Positions 62,458 through 64,000 of a stretch of DNA of 64,000 nt are shown here, piece by piece. The position numbers and the translations under genes were made by a program. The DNA is taken from NCBI RefSeq assembly GCF_003033925.1, contig NZ_CP028365.1:2949501-3013500 (forward strand), in the 5' to 3' direction. Source of the DNA: Tannerella serpentiformis. GTDB lineage: Bacteria > Bacteroidota > Bacteroidia > Bacteroidales > Tannerellaceae. The notes beneath the pieces are model-generated. The model had not been told where the DNA came from. It was given only the letters and a program-made list of their open reading frames with translations, and did no database searches. How positions within the stretch are numbered: the first letter of the stretch is position 1; every line of letters begins with the position of its first letter.

Positions 62458-64000
62458 TTATGCTGTTCGCAGGGTCACCCCGCGGGAATTGATTGTTTCC
62501 AGTTCGCGTTTCATGCTGCCGATACCGCTTTCGATCTGCTCGAGGCGCCGGCAGTGCGATGTGTTATCTCGTATCTCTGTCAGTATGGCCACACCCGCCA
62601 CAAGGGTCTGATTGATCCCCCCTACGGACAGTTTGATGGCGTCTTGATAGATCAGCAGCGCCGTCAGACGGCCCTCGATGGCCGTAGCCGTGTCCTGCGT
62701 AATGCTTTGGATACTCTTCGTTGTGCCCGTGCGGCCGTCCTTCGCCTTATCATCTTTCTCGCCGAACTTGGTGTAGCCGCGCTCCTTCGCGCGCTTTTTG
62801 ACCTTATTCAGCAGCTCGATGTATCGGTCGTCGCGCTTGGTCATCTCTTCCATCAGCTTATCGAAGTCGTCGAGTACATCCTGATCGCCGCCGGGCTTCA
62901 GCGATTCGACAAGGTTCTTCTTGAAATCCTCGAACACGTCCGAAAAGATGGCCGAATACAGTAGTTGCGTGATAAAGTCCTCGAGCGAGTCGGACGCCGT
63001 GGCAAACATGGCCTTACTGGCATCCTCGCCCGCCTTCCACGCTCCCACGATGGCGTTGCGCAGGTTGTTACCAATGTCGCCGGCCAGGCTTGTGGCGATC
63101 TCGCCGAGGCTTTCCTCCGCCTTTTTGACGGCATCCTGCCAATCGAGGGCGTTTTGAAGCAGCTGCTTCGTCTTATCGTCTACCTGATCGGTGTTGATCA
63201 GTGTTTCGCCAGCTCTTTATTCAGGTTGCCGGCCTCGTCCACAAGCCCCGGGAAAACCTTCATCAGATCATCCGTGACCTTGTTTTTTTTCTTGCTGAAT
63301 ATGCCCGCAAGCAGTCCGCCGATCGTCCCCACCACGGCGCCGATGGCCGTTCCTATGCCCGGAATGATCGAGCCCACGGCCGCGCCGGCCAGTGCCCCCG
63401 TGGCCGCCCCTTTGACTACGTTGTTGCCGTCGACTACGTTGCGCAGGTCGACGTTGGCCTGCCCTTATGCAGCTTGCCGATGGCATCGGAGTAACCATCC
63501 ATTGCCTTATTCAGCGCTTTGAAGCTGTCTTTGATCTCACGGCGTAGTTGCGCACAAAGGCGCCCGACTTGCTTTGCAGGCGCAATTGCTCATTCAGCGA
63601 CAGGGCATATTCATGGGCAAAGGCGATGGCGTTTTTGTAGAACTCTTTTTCCACGGCGCGGCGTTTTTCGGCCGCCGCGGTGATCATATTGATCAGCGTG
63701 GCTGTGCCCGAGATGGCCGTGCTGATGGCGCCCACCTTGCCCCGTGTCGTATCCATGTCGCGGGAAAGCATCTCACTGGCGGCGGCGAGGCTCGAACCGA
63801 TTGCCGCGAAGGCCTGACCCACGCTGCCGCTCAGTCCGCCCAGCGCCGCGGCCATCTGCCCGAAGGCGCCGAGCACCTCGGACAGCTTTTGCGTCGGGAT
63901 ACGTCCGAGTTCCTTATTCAGGGCTTCGAGTTCCTCGCGGGCAAGGGCGATTTCCTTAGCCAGCTTGTCCGTCGGGGCGAGCTTGTATCGCTCTTCCATC
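62458..64000 (-). pseudogene. Tape-measure protein gene (partial at window edge, three frameshifts)
   Basis: Runs off the right edge. Segment 1 (to ~63545): helical and Ala/Gly-rich (GKVGAISTAISGTATLINMITAAAEKRRAVEKEFYKNAIAF). After a missing base it continues as REIKDSFKALNKAMDGYSDAIGK; then, after another at a G3 run (~63462), as ANVDLRNVVDGNN, GAVVGTIGGLLAGIF (hydrophobic, Gly-rich) and VFPGLVDEAGNLNKELA. A third missing base (~63205) leads to QVDDKTKQLLQNALDWQDAVKKAEE and the final ~196-codon frame ending at 62458. These features and the place before Dit fit a tape measure. The three deletions may be decay or read errors. Confidence 0.7.

Overview
The window looks like a chromosome segment of a GC-rich member of the Bacteroidales (Bacteroidetes), probably close to Tannerella or Porphyromonas. 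The evidence is the lineage-restricted gene families (DUF4296, DUF4293, DUF3256, DUF4834, DUF5686, DUF6261, MoaF-like, Bacteroidetes-type BamD and omega), repeated TAnnTTTG promoter elements just upstream of starts, and starts that mostly lack a strong Shine-Dalgarno sequence. The genus is an inference. The window has three layers: conserved backbone (1-43 kb), the mobilization/replication arm of an integrative mobilizable element (about 43.3-48.6 kb), and a transposable (Mu-like) prophage inserted in that element (about 48.6 kb to the right edge).

Backbone, left to right: a secreted nitroreductase (cut by the edge); an ileS-traR/dksA-lspA-DUF4296 cluster; a DUF5686 outer-membrane protein; an AspT/YidE-type transporter; a bamD-rpoZ-DUF4293-mtgA run; lipB; a DUF6261-like protein; a MATE exporter; a GH5 lipoprotein; a MoaF-like protein; uvrB with a translationally coupled DUF1460 hydrolase; a second DUF6261 protein; an RloA/RloB (AbiL-like) two-gene defence module; tgt-lptG-GT39; tRNA-Phe; DUF3256, an M13 peptidase and a leucine-rich-repeat protein; aqpZ and DUF4834 from back-to-back promoters; DUF2752 and a GYF/CD225 protein; and glnS-TPR-DUF368.

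The most unusual signal is in the backbone intergenic DNA. At least ten separate tandem arrays have repeat units of 40-42 bp (one is built of 21/22-bp half-units). The unit sequence differs from array to array, but the period is nearly constant at about four turns of B-DNA, and most units carry a short palindrome of 13-19 bp. In two arrays the palindrome is replaced by a different sequence that is still palindromic and still in phase. Two arrays are so degenerate that only the exact 42-bp spacing reveals them. None was seen in the mobile DNA.

The mobilizable element carries a MOBP-type relaxase, a MobC-like accessory protein, a DUF3408 protein, a TOPRIM primase, a VapE-type ATPase and divergent helix-turn-helix genes. 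The second of these is cut after its first 61 codons by the end of the prophage. The prophage, read right to left, encodes tape measure, distal tail, tail tip, accessory proteins, a repetitive fibre, holin and putative lysin, a DNA adenine methyltransferase-like protein, Gp36, a portal/head-morphogenesis/nuclease fusion, GpG and a tail-completion-like protein. Several of its genes (fibre, a small protein, distal tail, tape measure) are interrupted by single-base deletions, meaning either prophage decay or sequencing error. All functions are read from sequence and memory of families; no search was run.
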